Shown here: positions 29,658 to 37,587 of the stretch, in pieces
Position numbering within the stretch: position 1 is the first letter of the stretch
How the letters are laid out: each line of letters opens with the position of its first letter
Origin: an uncultured Pseudomonadota bacterium
GTDB lineage: Bacteria; Pseudomonadota; Alphaproteobacteria; RF32; CAG-239
NCBI GenBank assembly: GCA_902799835.1
Contig: CADCCF010000003.1
Coordinates: forward strand, 170,790-234,789
Reading direction: 5' to 3'
Length of the DNA: 64,000 bases
The notes under the pieces: generated by a model
Databases searched by the model: none
Told to the model about the DNA's origin: nothing
The model's input: the letters and a program-made list of their open reading frames with translations, nothing else
Program-made: the position numbers and the translations under genes

Positions 29658-30326
29658 TTGTCAAATATTAACAAAATTGATAAATTTATCGATGGAGATT
29701 TGGCCGAACAAGAATACAAACGTTCGGCTTATCTCCATTCGCGCAAAATTACTTTGATAAAAATATCGTTATTGTTGCTTGCTGCTATCCTTGGTACATC
29801 ACTCCTGTTCCTACCGACGCTGAAAAAAGATATTAACGAAATAGCTATTGATTTGATTATACCTAATGGCGATATTGAAAAAATGTCAGCCGAAGACACT
29901 ACTCTCTATGTTACCGATGCCAAAGGTCGTGTTAATAATTTCATTGCTAAGACAATTAAAGAAACCTCTGTCGGATCAAAAATATACGACATACTGAAAC
30001 TTGAAGCATCTTTTCCGCTTGATAACGGCGAATGGATTAAAGCCAGTTCACCCAATGGAATATATGACCAAGTAAAAGAAACTTTACAACTTCCCCGCAA
30101 AGTTGAATTAGTTTATAGCAAAGGTATGAATATTGACACCCGTAACTTTTTCTACGATTTTAAAACTGCCTCAGGTTTTTCCAAACAACCTGTTGTAGGA
30201 TATGGTTTTCTCGGCCATCTCAATTCTGAAGGACTTCAAGTCAATGCTGACACCCATACTATTGTTTTTACCGGCAAAACGACTATTATCATAGACGAAG
30301 ACAGTCTGAAAAAGGAAACAAAGTAA
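29658..30326 (+). CDS. lptC: LPS export protein LptC
   Basis: 222 residues from a TTG at 29658, five bases after the kdsD stop; the frame stays open upstream to 29628, so the start is uncertain. A single membrane helix (ITLIKISLLLLAAILGTSLLF) is followed by a periplasmic LptC/OstA-like beta-jellyroll. LptC receives LPS from LptB2FG and passes it to LptA. The position before lptA supports the call. Confidence 0.85.
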   Translation: MSNINKIDKFIDGDLAEQEYKRSAYLHSRKITLIKISLLLLAAILGTSLLFLPTLKKDINEIAIDLIIPNGDIEKMSAEDTTLYVTDAKGRVNNFIAKTIKETSVGSKIYDILKLEASFPLDNGEWIKASSPNGIYDQVKETLQLPRKVELVYSKGMNIDTRNFFYDFKTASGFSKQPVVGYGFLGHLNSEGLQVNADTHTIVFTGKTTIIIDEDSLKKETK

Positions 30327-31090
30327 TGTTACGGATAATGCCTTTTACTCTATTGATGATTATGTTAATATCTCCTGCTCTAGCTGAAGATATTAAACTT
30401 AATGCCAATGATCGGGTAGAATATCATCAACATGAGCAAAAGCTGGTTGCTATCGGTAATGCCGTGGCCTCCAAAGGCAATATGAGCATAAAAGCTCATA
30501 AGCTGGTTGGTTTTTATAATGCCAAAAACAAAAATAAAATATCTCGAGTTGAGGCTCACCAAAATGTTATCATGAGTTCGGATCAAATAAAGGCTTGGGG
30601 CGATGATATGATTTATGATGTCAAAGCAGATTCTGCCGTATTGACCGGAAAACCGGCCCGTATCAAAACGCCGGACGGCGAAATTACATCATCCGGCCCG
30701 ATTACCTATTGGCAGTCAAAGCGCCAAGCCCTTGCCCAAAACAATGTCATAGTTACCGACAAACGAGGGAACAAGATTTTTTCTGATAAAATGACTGCTT
30801 ATTTTATTAAGGATAAAGTTGAAAAATTGGTTATTGATAAAGTTGATATCGCCGGCAACATCAAGATTGTTACTAAAGATGGTGAAATTACCGCCGATTC
30901 CGGAACTTATTTTGCCAATAATAAAATAGTCAAACTCTTCAATAATATAACCATTAATCAAAAAGGAAACATCCTAAAAGGTGATGTAGCTGAGACCGAT
31001 CTCAACACCGGAATCAGCAAAATACTCTCAAACAAAAAAGGACGCGTCAGCGGAGTATTTAAGGAAACTAAAAAGGAAAAAAGCAAATGA
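30326..31090 (+). CDS. lptA: Periplasmic LPS bridge protein LptA
   Basis: 254 residues with a signal peptide (MLRIMPFTLLMIMLISPALA). The rest is the OstA-like beta-jellyroll with repeated strands such as VEYHQHEQKLVAIGNA and SGPITYWQSKRQALA. LptA forms the bridge carrying LPS to the outer membrane. It overlaps the lptC stop and overlaps lptB by four bases (ATGA). Confidence 0.92.
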   Translation: MLRIMPFTLLMIMLISPALAEDIKLNANDRVEYHQHEQKLVAIGNAVASKGNMSIKAHKLVGFYNAKNKNKISRVEAHQNVIMSSDQIKAWGDDMIYDVKADSAVLTGKPARIKTPDGEITSSGPITYWQSKRQALAQNNVIVTDKRGNKIFSDKMTAYFIKDKVEKLVIDKVDIAGNIKIVTKDGEITADSGTYFANNKIVKLFNNITINQKGNILKGDVAETDLNTGISKILSNKKGRVSGVFKETKKEKSK

Positions 31091-31821
31091 GCCCGATCCA
31101 GTCTAAATTAGAAGTTTTTAACATCGGTAAAAAATACAAAAAAAGACCGGTATTACGCAATGTATCTCTCAATGTTCGGCGCGGCGAGGCCGTGGGATTA
31201 CTTGGTCCTAACGGAGCCGGCAAAACGACTTGTTTTTATTGTGTAACCGGACTTATTACCCCCGATTATGGTGAAGTTCGCATTGATGGACAAGATATCA
31301 CGCGTATGCCCATGTACAAAAGAGCTCGTTTAGGTATAGGTTATCTGCCTCAAGAGGCATCTATTTTCCGCACTCTAAGCGTTGAAGATAATATTAAAGC
31401 TATTTTGGAATTGGTTATTGAAGATGAAAGCAAACGCGAAAATATGTTAGAAAGTCTGCTCAATGAATTCTCCATTGCTCATTTGCGCAAATCCCCGGCT
31501 CTAGCCCTGTCAGGCGGTGAACGTCGTCGTCTGGAAATAGCCAGAGCTTTGGCCAGCCAACCCAACTATATCTTGCTTGACGAACCACTGGCCGGTATTG
31601 ATCCTATTGCTGTCGGTGAAATACGCAAACTAGTCTCTCAACTCAAACATCGTGGTATTGGTGTTTTGATTACTGACCACAATGTACGCGAAACCTTGGA
31701 TATTACCGATCGCGCCTACATCCTGCATGGCGGAACTGTTCTTATGGAAGGTACTCCGGCTGAAATTGTAGCTAACGAAGATGTTCGCAAAGTTTATCTT
31801 GGCGATAATTTTTCAATGTAA
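31087..31821 (+). CDS. lptB: LPS export ABC transporter ATPase LptB
   Basis: 244 residues. Walker A GLLGPNGAGKTT near residue 40, Q-loop LPQEASIFRTL, signature ALSGGERRRLEIARAL and Walker B YILLDEPLAGIDP identify LptB, which powers LPS extraction. Translation is coupled to lptA. LptF and LptG are not in the window. Confidence 0.97.
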   Translation: MSPIQSKLEVFNIGKKYKKRPVLRNVSLNVRRGEAVGLLGPNGAGKTTCFYCVTGLITPDYGEVRIDGQDITRMPMYKRARLGIGYLPQEASIFRTLSVEDNIKAILELVIEDESKRENMLESLLNEFSIAHLRKSPALALSGGERRRLEIARALASQPNYILLDEPLAGIDPIAVGEIRKLVSQLKHRGIGVLITDHNVRETLDITDRAYILHGGTVLMEGTPAEIVANEDVRKVYLGDNFSM

Positions 31822-31836
31822 TCAAAAGTTGCGCTG

Positions 31837-33300
31837 ATGGCTTTAGCTCCTAAACTAGAGATAAAACAAACTCAATCACTGAAATTATCACCTCAGTTGA
31901 AGCAAGCCATCAATTTGTTGCAAATGTCAAATCTTGAACTCAACGAATTTGTTGAGCAAGAACTTTCGGCCAATCCTTTATTGGAAAAAGAAAATGAACT
32001 GTTGCGACAAGATGCTTCTGATACAGAAAACATTTCACCGCAAGAAGATGATGATAGTTTTTCCAATGATTTTGATGAACAAAATCATTTTGATGATTTT
32101 GGTTCTGATGCTGAGGGATATAACAGTTTTGAAAATTCGGATTGGAGCGACTATCGTCAGGCCAAAGCCCATATCACGGCTGATGATGATTTTGACTACA
32201 TCAGCGAGCGCCTGGCTTCTGACAAATCACTCTACGATATCATCAAAGAACAAATCGATCTTAATTTCACTGACAATTCTGATAAAATATTGGCGCTTAT
32301 CTTATTGGAAAACATGGATGCCTCCGGTTATTTTAGCGCAGATATAGGCTCTCTTGCCACCAAATTAAAAGTTTCGTCCTCTCGTTTACAAAAAATCCTT
32401 GATAAAATGAAACAGTTTGAGCCATCTGGGATATTCGCGCAAAATCTGGCTGAATGCCTAAAAATCCAACTGAATGACCGTAACGAACTATCATCTGCCA
32501 TGCAAATTTTGCTTGATAATCTTACCTTGCTTGCCAGCAAAGATTTTCATAAATTAAGTCAGCTATGCAACTGCTCAACCGAACAACTAATCGGCATGAT
32601 AAAACAAATCCAAAGCTTAAATCCCAAACCTGCTGCCGATTGGTCAACAAGTTTTAATTCCAGCATAATTCCCGACATTATTGTCCGCCGCAATGCTTTA
32701 GGTGAATATCGTGTTGAGCTGAATCAACTTTCTTTACCGCGGTTATTGATAAATCATCGCTATTATTCTGAAATGAAATCCGACCGCAATGCCGCCCGTT
32801 ACTTAAAAGAAAACTTTAATCGCGCATCTTTTATTCTAAAAGCTCTCCACAGCAGGGCTACCTCTATCTTGCGCATCGCTGAGGAAATAATTTTGCGGCA
32901 ATACAACTTTTTCGAAAAAGGCATTGAGCACCTCAAACCCATGACACTCAAAGATATCGCTTCAGCGCTTGATTTGAGTGAAAGTACTGTCAGTCGTGTT
33001 TCTACCAACAAATACATGTCAACCCCGATAGGAACTTTTGAGTTGAAATATTTCTTCTCCAATGCCGCCGGAAGCTACCTTGGCAATGATGACACCTCGA
33101 CCTTAGCCATCAAACACCGCATTAAAAAACTTATTGAAAAAGAAGATCCCAAACATATCCTTTCTGATGAAAAAATTGTTGAGTTACTCGAAAACGATGG
33201 CACCAAAATTGCCCGCCGTACAGTTGCCAAATATCGCGAAGCCTTAAACATTCCGACTTCAGCCGAACGCAAAAGATTGGTTCGCAACAAACCAATTTAA
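31837..33300 (+). CDS. rpoN: RNA polymerase sigma-54 factor
   Basis: 487 residues. Region I is Gln/Leu-rich (QTQSLKLSPQLKQAINLLQM, 11-30); region II is acidic (about 60-125); the C-terminal HTH (LKDIASALDLSESTVSRV) and the RpoN box (ARRTVAKYRE near residue 464) bind the -24 element. The lptB-rpoN-hpf-ptsN order is widespread in proteobacteria. Flagellar genes are common sigma-54 targets but no clear -24/-12 site was found for the flagellin here. Confidence 0.97.
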   Translation: MALAPKLEIKQTQSLKLSPQLKQAINLLQMSNLELNEFVEQELSANPLLEKENELLRQDASDTENISPQEDDDSFSNDFDEQNHFDDFGSDAEGYNSFENSDWSDYRQAKAHITADDDFDYISERLASDKSLYDIIKEQIDLNFTDNSDKILALILLENMDASGYFSADIGSLATKLKVSSSRLQKILDKMKQFEPSGIFAQNLAECLKIQLNDRNELSSAMQILLDNLTLLASKDFHKLSQLCNCSTEQLIGMIKQIQSLNPKPAADWSTSFNSSIIPDIIVRRNALGEYRVELNQLSLPRLLINHRYYSEMKSDRNAARYLKENFNRASFILKALHSRATSILRIAEEIILRQYNFFEKGIEHLKPMTLKDIASALDLSESTVSRVSTNKYMSTPIGTFELKYFFSNAAGSYLGNDDTSTLAIKHRIKKLIEKEDPKHILSDEKIVELLENDGTKIARRTVAKYREALNIPTSAERKRLVRNKPI

Positions 33301-33301
33301 A

Positions 33302-33342
33302 TTGACTTTTATATTGACTTCTCTAAAATAAAATAGTATCTC
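33302..33342 (+). promoter_or_regulatory. Two overlapping promoters for hpf
   Basis: First: TTGACT (33302-33307), 16 bases, TAAAAT (33324-33329). Second: TTGACT (33314-33319), 17 bases, TATCTC (33337-33342). They lie directly after rpoN and would allow hpf to be expressed separately, as for a stress-induced hibernation factor. Confidence 0.6.
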
Positions 33343-33415
33343 GTAGTCTCAGGCGGGTGTATTTTTGACTGCATCCCGTGTGAATATGTTTTAATTAAAA
33401 TAGAAGGTAAGAAAT

Positions 33416-33967
33416 ATGCAAATCACATTATCAGGTAATCAGGTTGACATTGGAGACAGACTCCGCGCCCATGTTGAAGAAAGCATCTTAAACTCTGTTA
33501 ATAAGTATTTTCCGTCTCCGGTCAGCTGTTCGGTAAATTTCACTAAAGAAAAAGATGAGTTTATTGCCGAAGTTACTGTTCATCCGGCTAAAAACATTAT
33601 CTTAAAAGGCACCGGTCGCGCCGGCGATCCTTATTCTTCATTTGATGCCGCCAATGAGCATATTGCAACCCGTTTGCGCCGCCACAAAACCAAATTAAAT
33701 GACCACAAAGGCAAGACCGGCATGGCTGAAATTGCAAACGAAGCAGTATTCCCTTACGATGAAGAAGCTGAAGAGGTTAATGATTACGCACCTCTTACTA
33801 TTGCCGAATTAGAGGCTAATATTCCGGTTTGCACTGTTTCTGAAGCTGTAATGTTCATGGATTTGAATAACGAGTCGGCATTAATGTTCAAAAACACTGC
33901 CACTAACACTTTCAACATGGTATATCGCCGCAAAGATGGCAATATCGGTTGGGTAGAACCTAAATAG
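33416..33967 (+). CDS. hpf: Ribosome hibernation promoting factor, long form
   Basis: 183 residues. The N-terminal HPF/YfiA domain (MQITLSGNQVDIGDRLRAHV to about 100) blocks the 30S decoding centre; the C-terminal domain (VSEAVMFMDLNNESALMF and FNMVYRRKDGNIGWVEP) drives 100S dimer formation. The long form fits alphaproteobacteria. A GGTAAG-type site precedes the ATG. Confidence 0.94.
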   Translation: MQITLSGNQVDIGDRLRAHVEESILNSVNKYFPSPVSCSVNFTKEKDEFIAEVTVHPAKNIILKGTGRAGDPYSSFDAANEHIATRLRRHKTKLNDHKGKTGMAEIANEAVFPYDEEAEEVNDYAPLTIAELEANIPVCTVSEAVMFMDLNNESALMFKNTATNTFNMVYRRKDGNIGWVEPK

Positions 33968-33980
33968 TTTGGCATTAAGC

Positions 33981-34427
33981 ATGAACATTGCTAATCTTTT
34001 GCAAGAAAAAAGCATTTTTGTCGGTCTGAAATCAGGCTCAAAGCGTGAATTTTTGACTGATTTGGCTCAGCGGGCATCAGGAGTATGCTCCATAGATGCA
34101 TTGTCGCTTTTTGACACTATTATGGAACGCGAAAACTTAGGCTCAACCGGTTTGGGCGGAGGTGTTGCCATTCCCCATGGTCGCTTTTATGAATTGACTC
34201 AGCCGATGGTATTTTTTGCACGTCCGAGCTATCCTGTTGAATTTGATGCTGTTGATGGCAAACCGGTTGATTTGGCATTTTTGTTGATATCACCCGAAAG
34301 CTCGGGAGCTGACCATCTTACCGCTTTGGCATCACTATCCAGATGCTTAAAAGATGAAAGCATTTGTGAGCGCTTGCGCCAGATGAGTAATCCAACCGAA
34401 ATATATGCTCTTTTATGTGAAGCATAA
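33981..34427 (+). CDS. ptsN: PTS-Ntr EIIA protein PtsN
   Basis: 148 residues. The phospho-accepting histidine is in GGGVAIPHGRF. PtsN is the output protein of the nitrogen-related phosphotransferase relay, regulating potassium uptake and other processes. The ATG at 33981 is 13 bases after hpf; a TTG at 33969 is an alternative. Confidence 0.92.
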   Translation: MNIANLLQEKSIFVGLKSGSKREFLTDLAQRASGVCSIDALSLFDTIMERENLGSTGLGGGVAIPHGRFYELTQPMVFFARPSYPVEFDAVDGKPVDLAFLLISPESSGADHLTALASLSRCLKDESICERLRQMSNPTEIYALLCEA

Positions 34428-34445
34428 AGGCTTTTTTCATAAAAA

Positions 34446-34476
34446 CTAAAGCAGAAATGAAAATTTCTGCTTTTTG
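34446..34476 (+). terminator. Terminator after ptsN
   Basis: AAAGCAGAAAT and ATTTCTGCTTT form an 11-base stem around GAAA, followed by TTTTTG. It ends the rpoN-hpf-ptsN unit. Confidence 0.88.
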
Positions 34477-34555
34477 TTTATCTTTTATCAACTAATTATA
34501 CGCTAAAATGTACATAATATGCGAGTGAGTTAATGTATTTATAAGGAGAAAACTA

Positions 34556-36292
34556 TTGTTCTTAAGCCTTAATCGAAAAATAATATATCTCATCCTGACT
34601 TTGACTATAAGCTCATGCTTGCTTTTTATCTACACATTTTACACCGCATATTCACTCAAAATTGAAAAAGATCAAATTTTATCGATTCAACGCAATCAAC
34701 AGTACAACAATTTGTTACTAAACAACATCAACACAATTAAAGAGTTGAAAAATTTAGCTAACAAAATGCCCGATTTGGAAAAAAGCATAAAAAACAATGC
34801 TTACCTCTATTCTTTGATATTTGATACTGAAAACGCCAATTTTTTGGTGAAAGAACAGCAATCAATTGCTGAGCGAACTTCACAATACAGTGAACAATAT
34901 AAAACCATTAACCATGGTGTAGCCATCATTACCGCCAGCACTATTTTGCAAATTATTTTTATTTTGATTATGGGGTGGGTTATTAAAAAGCTGATTCTTA
35001 CTCCTATCAACAATATTGCAACAATTTCCGAACAAATCAGCCACGGCAACCTCAAGTTGCGTGTCCCTGAGCGCAAAGGTTCTCGATTTGTTGATGAACT
35101 TGATCGTCTAACTTCCACTTTTAACACCATGTTGGATAATCTGCAAAACATGATGAACAAGGTCAAAGAAGAAGAAAACTTTCTCCAATCAATTATTGAT
35201 AGTATTCCTGACGGTATCCGTGTAATTGATGAAAAATACAACATTGTAATTGCCAACAAAAGCTATTACCAACTATCCGGCGATCATCCGCGCATTAATA
35301 CCAAATGTTACGCCTCATCTTTTGGTTATAGTGAACCGTGCAACATCCCCAATTCAAAATGTCCTTTACGCGAAATCATGGAAAAATCGCAAAAAGTTTC
35401 TAATACTATTCAGCAATTTTCGCACTCTCCCAACAGTTATTTGGCTATTAATGCGGCACCGTTGTATTATGACAATCACCGCCGCTATATCATTGAATCA
35501 ATTCGTGATTTAAGCCATGATATTGATTTTTCTCACCAACAAAAAGTCTCGTCTTTAGGATTCTTATCCTCATCAATCGCGCATGAAATTAAGAATCAGT
35601 TAGGTGCTTTGCGTATCATAACTGAGCATCTGATGTCAAAATACTATCAAGACAAATCCGATGACGCGGAAGAAAAGAAACTGATAACTATGATATACAA
35701 CGAGATTGTCAGTGCCACAAAAGTTCCCGAACGCCTGCTAAAATTGACACGCAATCGCGATGTTGTGTACACTACTTTTGACTGTGCAGCGTCAGTCGCC
35801 GAAACAATTGAAGTTTTGGATTATGAAGCTAAAATAAACGGCGTGGAAATTGAACTGCAAAAACCGGCCAAACCCATCATGCTCACCGGCAATGAAACCG
35901 ATTTCAAAATTGCTTCGATTAATATTATCTTAAATGCCATCAAGGCTATGCCCAACAAAGGTCTCCTAAAGGTAAAAATAACCTCATCACCCACCTCAGG
36001 CATCAAAATCAGCTTTACCGACAACGGCACCGGTATCAGCAAAGAAAATTTGAACAAGATATTCAATCCGTTCTTCTCCCACGGCAACCAGTCCAAAAAC
36101 TCCAACGGCACCGGTTTAGGTCTCTCGATTGCTAAATCAATTATTGAAAAGCAAGGCGGATTAATTGAAGTAACCTCCCATGTCGGCAAAGGAAGTTGCT
36201 TTAGTTTTGTTTTTCCGCCACAAAAAGACTTGCCAAAAGCAAAACAAAAGAATATAAAACATCCAAAAGAATCTCAAAAAAGGAAAAAATAA
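34556..36292 (+). CDS. Membrane sensor histidine kinase with cysteine-bearing PAS domain
   Basis: 578 residues from a TTG with AAGGAG eight bases upstream. Two membrane helices (about 9-30 and 122-144) flank a small periplasmic region; a HAMP domain (145-200), a PAS domain (about 206-315) with Cys251, Cys262 and Cys269, the HisKA helix with phospho-accepting His343 (IAHEIKN), and the HATPase with N456/N460, DNGTGI (489-494) and GTGLGL (518-523) follow. A Lys-rich tail ends it. No response regulator is adjacent, so its target and signal are unknown. The Cys pattern recalls metal- or redox-responsive PAS domains. Confidence 0.92.
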   Translation: MFLSLNRKIIYLILTLTISSCLLFIYTFYTAYSLKIEKDQILSIQRNQQYNNLLLNNINTIKELKNLANKMPDLEKSIKNNAYLYSLIFDTENANFLVKEQQSIAERTSQYSEQYKTINHGVAIITASTILQIIFILIMGWVIKKLILTPINNIATISEQISHGNLKLRVPERKGSRFVDELDRLTSTFNTMLDNLQNMMNKVKEEENFLQSIIDSIPDGIRVIDEKYNIVIANKSYYQLSGDHPRINTKCYASSFGYSEPCNIPNSKCPLREIMEKSQKVSNTIQQFSHSPNSYLAINAAPLYYDNHRRYIIESIRDLSHDIDFSHQQKVSSLGFLSSSIAHEIKNQLGALRIITEHLMSKYYQDKSDDAEEKKLITMIYNEIVSATKVPERLLKLTRNRDVVYTTFDCAASVAETIEVLDYEAKINGVEIELQKPAKPIMLTGNETDFKIASINIILNAIKAMPNKGLLKVKITSSPTSGIKISFTDNGTGISKENLNKIFNPFFSHGNQSKNSNGTGLGLSIAKSIIEKQGGLIEVTSHVGKGSCFSFVFPPQKDLPKAKQKNIKHPKESQKRKK

Positions 36293-36293
36293 C

Positions 36294-36515
36294 ATGAGTA
36301 AAGAAGAATTACTGGAACTTTCCGGCGAAGTTATTGAAAAACTGCCTAATGCCATGTTCAGAGTAAAACTGGAAAATGGTGTTGAAATTTTGGCTCATAC
36401 CGCCGGTAAAATGCGCAAATTTCGCATTCGCGTTATGGTTGGTGATAAGGTTGATATTGAAATGACACCTTATGACTTGACCAAGGGGCGCATAACGTTC
36501 CGCCACAAAGAATAA
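36294..36515 (+). CDS. infA: Translation initiation factor IF-1
   Basis: 73 residues, an OB (S1-like) fold that blocks the 30S A site during initiation. [19 protein letters not shown] and [15 protein letters not shown] are typical, and the end ITFRHK is conserved. The ATG lies just after the kinase stop, suggesting cotranscription. Confidence 0.97.
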   Translation: MSKEELLELSGEVIEKLPNAMFRVKLENGVEILAHTAGKMRKFRIRVMVGDKVDIEMTPYDLTKGRITFRHKE

Positions 36516-36518
36516 ATT

Positions 36519-36548
36519 TTAAGCGCTTTTCTAAAGCGCTTTTTTTTG
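36519..36548 (+). terminator. Terminator after infA
   Basis: AAGCGCTTT (36521-36529) pairs with AAAGCGCTT (36533-36541) around TCT, running into seven T. Confidence 0.92.
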
Positions 36549-36630
36549 AATTTAACCCTATTAACCCTTTAAGCCCTGAAAACACCCCTCCTGTCACCCC
36601 AAAAACGGATGAAAGGAGTAAGTTAGTTAG

Positions 36631-36673
36631 GGTTTGAGATTGCGAGCCTGACCCGATGTACTTCGGGCATGAC
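36631..36673 (-). repeat. REP-like element, copy D
   Basis: On the minus strand it begins GTCATGCCCGAAGTACATCG and continues to CAATCTCAAAC. It is the most divergent copy but holds the same position relative to copy C as copy A does to copy B, including the GTCA start facing its partner. Confidence 0.55.
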
Positions 36674-36685
36674 AAAACCGATAAT

Positions 36686-36737
36686 GTCACCCCTGAGCAG
36701 TCTTTAGACTGCGAATTAGGGGTCTCCGATGTTTTTT
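36686..36737 (+). repeat. REP-like element, copy C
   Basis: GTCACCCCTGA, inner hairpin GCAGTC-TTTA-GACTGC, then GAATTAGGGGTCTCCGATG and six T. It is nearly identical to copy B outside the inner stem, which differs by paired changes. Confidence 0.75.
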
Positions 36738-36738
36738 G

Positions 36739-36764
36739 GACACTTTTGGTCACTCAAAAGTGTC
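36739..36764. repeat. Perfect 9-base inverted repeat beside REP copy C
   Basis: GACACTTTT and AAAAGTGTC flank an 8-base loop. Position just outside a REP-like pair parallels the inverted repeat at 9432-9476. Confidence 0.6.
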
Positions 36765-36823
36765 AATAATATAAAAAAAATTCCCGACTTTTCCCCATAA
36801 AATATCATAATAATTTAACACAT

Positions 36824-36852
36824 TTGAAACAAATTATATGTTATGATAAAAT
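36824..36852 (+). promoter_or_regulatory. Promoter for the pilin-like gene pair
   Basis: TTGAAA (36824-36829), 17-base spacer, TAAAAT (36847-36852). Predicted start near 36859 makes the ATG at 36884 the first usable start. Confidence 0.7.
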
Positions 36853-36883
36853 AATCACAGTAGGACTACAAAGGAGTTATGAT

Positions 36884-37573
36884 ATGTACTTGTGGATTGT
36901 GTTAGCAACATTTTTGGCGGCATTAGCGGCCTATGTTCTGCCTTTGCGCAGCGACATGGTCGGTGTTGTCGATACGCCGGTTGCCCAGTCCATGATGATC
37001 CAAATGGTGGTAAAACACAAAGCCGGACTTGAATATATGAAACAACATGGTTGGCCTTTTGCCTGTCCGGATGGCCATCCTTACAGTGAAGCCGACAAAA
37101 CATGTGAAACCAAAAACATGGTGGCTTATCCCACCGGTGATGCTGATGAAGCAAGCGCTGATTACATAACTTTTGGCTTTATCAACAACCCGTCCTACCA
37201 CAATCAAATTGCCTGTTTATGCAACAACGGCACTCAAGCAAATCCGAATTATGTCAATGCTGATTGCAATGGTTCGTGCCAGCAAAATGGCGAGGAGACT
37301 CAAGTTTTGCGTGGATTATTTACCTATGGTCCGATTCCGCAACATTGGATGACTTTTGACCGTGAAGGCAAAGCCATTCCATCCGGAGATTTAACCACGG
37401 CTATGCGCAAGCATTTCGGTAGCAGTCAAATGGCCGGTTACATCGTAAAGACCGGTAGCAATTATTACATCCGCAATTATGAGGGTAGAGATTTTCTCAT
37501 TCCCTCCCAATTTAGCGGCAGAACATGTATCAACAGTAATGATGCGTGTTTTGCCTATTTGTCATGGCGATGA
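36884..37573 (+). CDS. Cysteine-rich membrane-anchored protein, possible minor pilus component
   Basis: 229 residues. AAAGGAG lies seven bases before the ATG. An N-terminal hydrophobic helix (MYLWIVLATFLAALAAYVLP) is followed by an exported domain with eight cysteines, including the paired sets IACLCNNG and NADCNGSC, which suggests disulfides outside the cytoplasm. It has no classical prepilin cleavage motif. The next gene, 14 bases downstream, has a type IV pilin N-terminus, so the two probably act together; a resemblance to the short PilM-type proteins of IncI plasmid pili is only structural. I do not recognise the family. Confidence 0.65.
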   Translation: MYLWIVLATFLAALAAYVLPLRSDMVGVVDTPVAQSMMIQMVVKHKAGLEYMKQHGWPFACPDGHPYSEADKTCETKNMVAYPTGDADEASADYITFGFINNPSYHNQIACLCNNGTQANPNYVNADCNGSCQQNGEETQVLRGLFTYGPIPQHWMTFDREGKAIPSGDLTTAMRKHFGSSQMAGYIVKTGSNYYIRNYEGRDFLIPSQFSGRTCINSNDACFAYLSWR

Positions 37574-37587
37574 AAGAGAGGTGTCTC

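Larger units (their letters stand above)
36516..36883. other. Intergenic region with terminator, REP pair and promoter
   Basis: The 368 bases between infA and the next gene hold, in order, the infA terminator, a C-rich stretch, two head-to-head REP-like elements, a perfect inverted repeat (GACACTTTT at 36739-36747, AAAAGTGTC at 36756-36764) and a promoter. No convincing gene is present. Confidence 0.8.
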
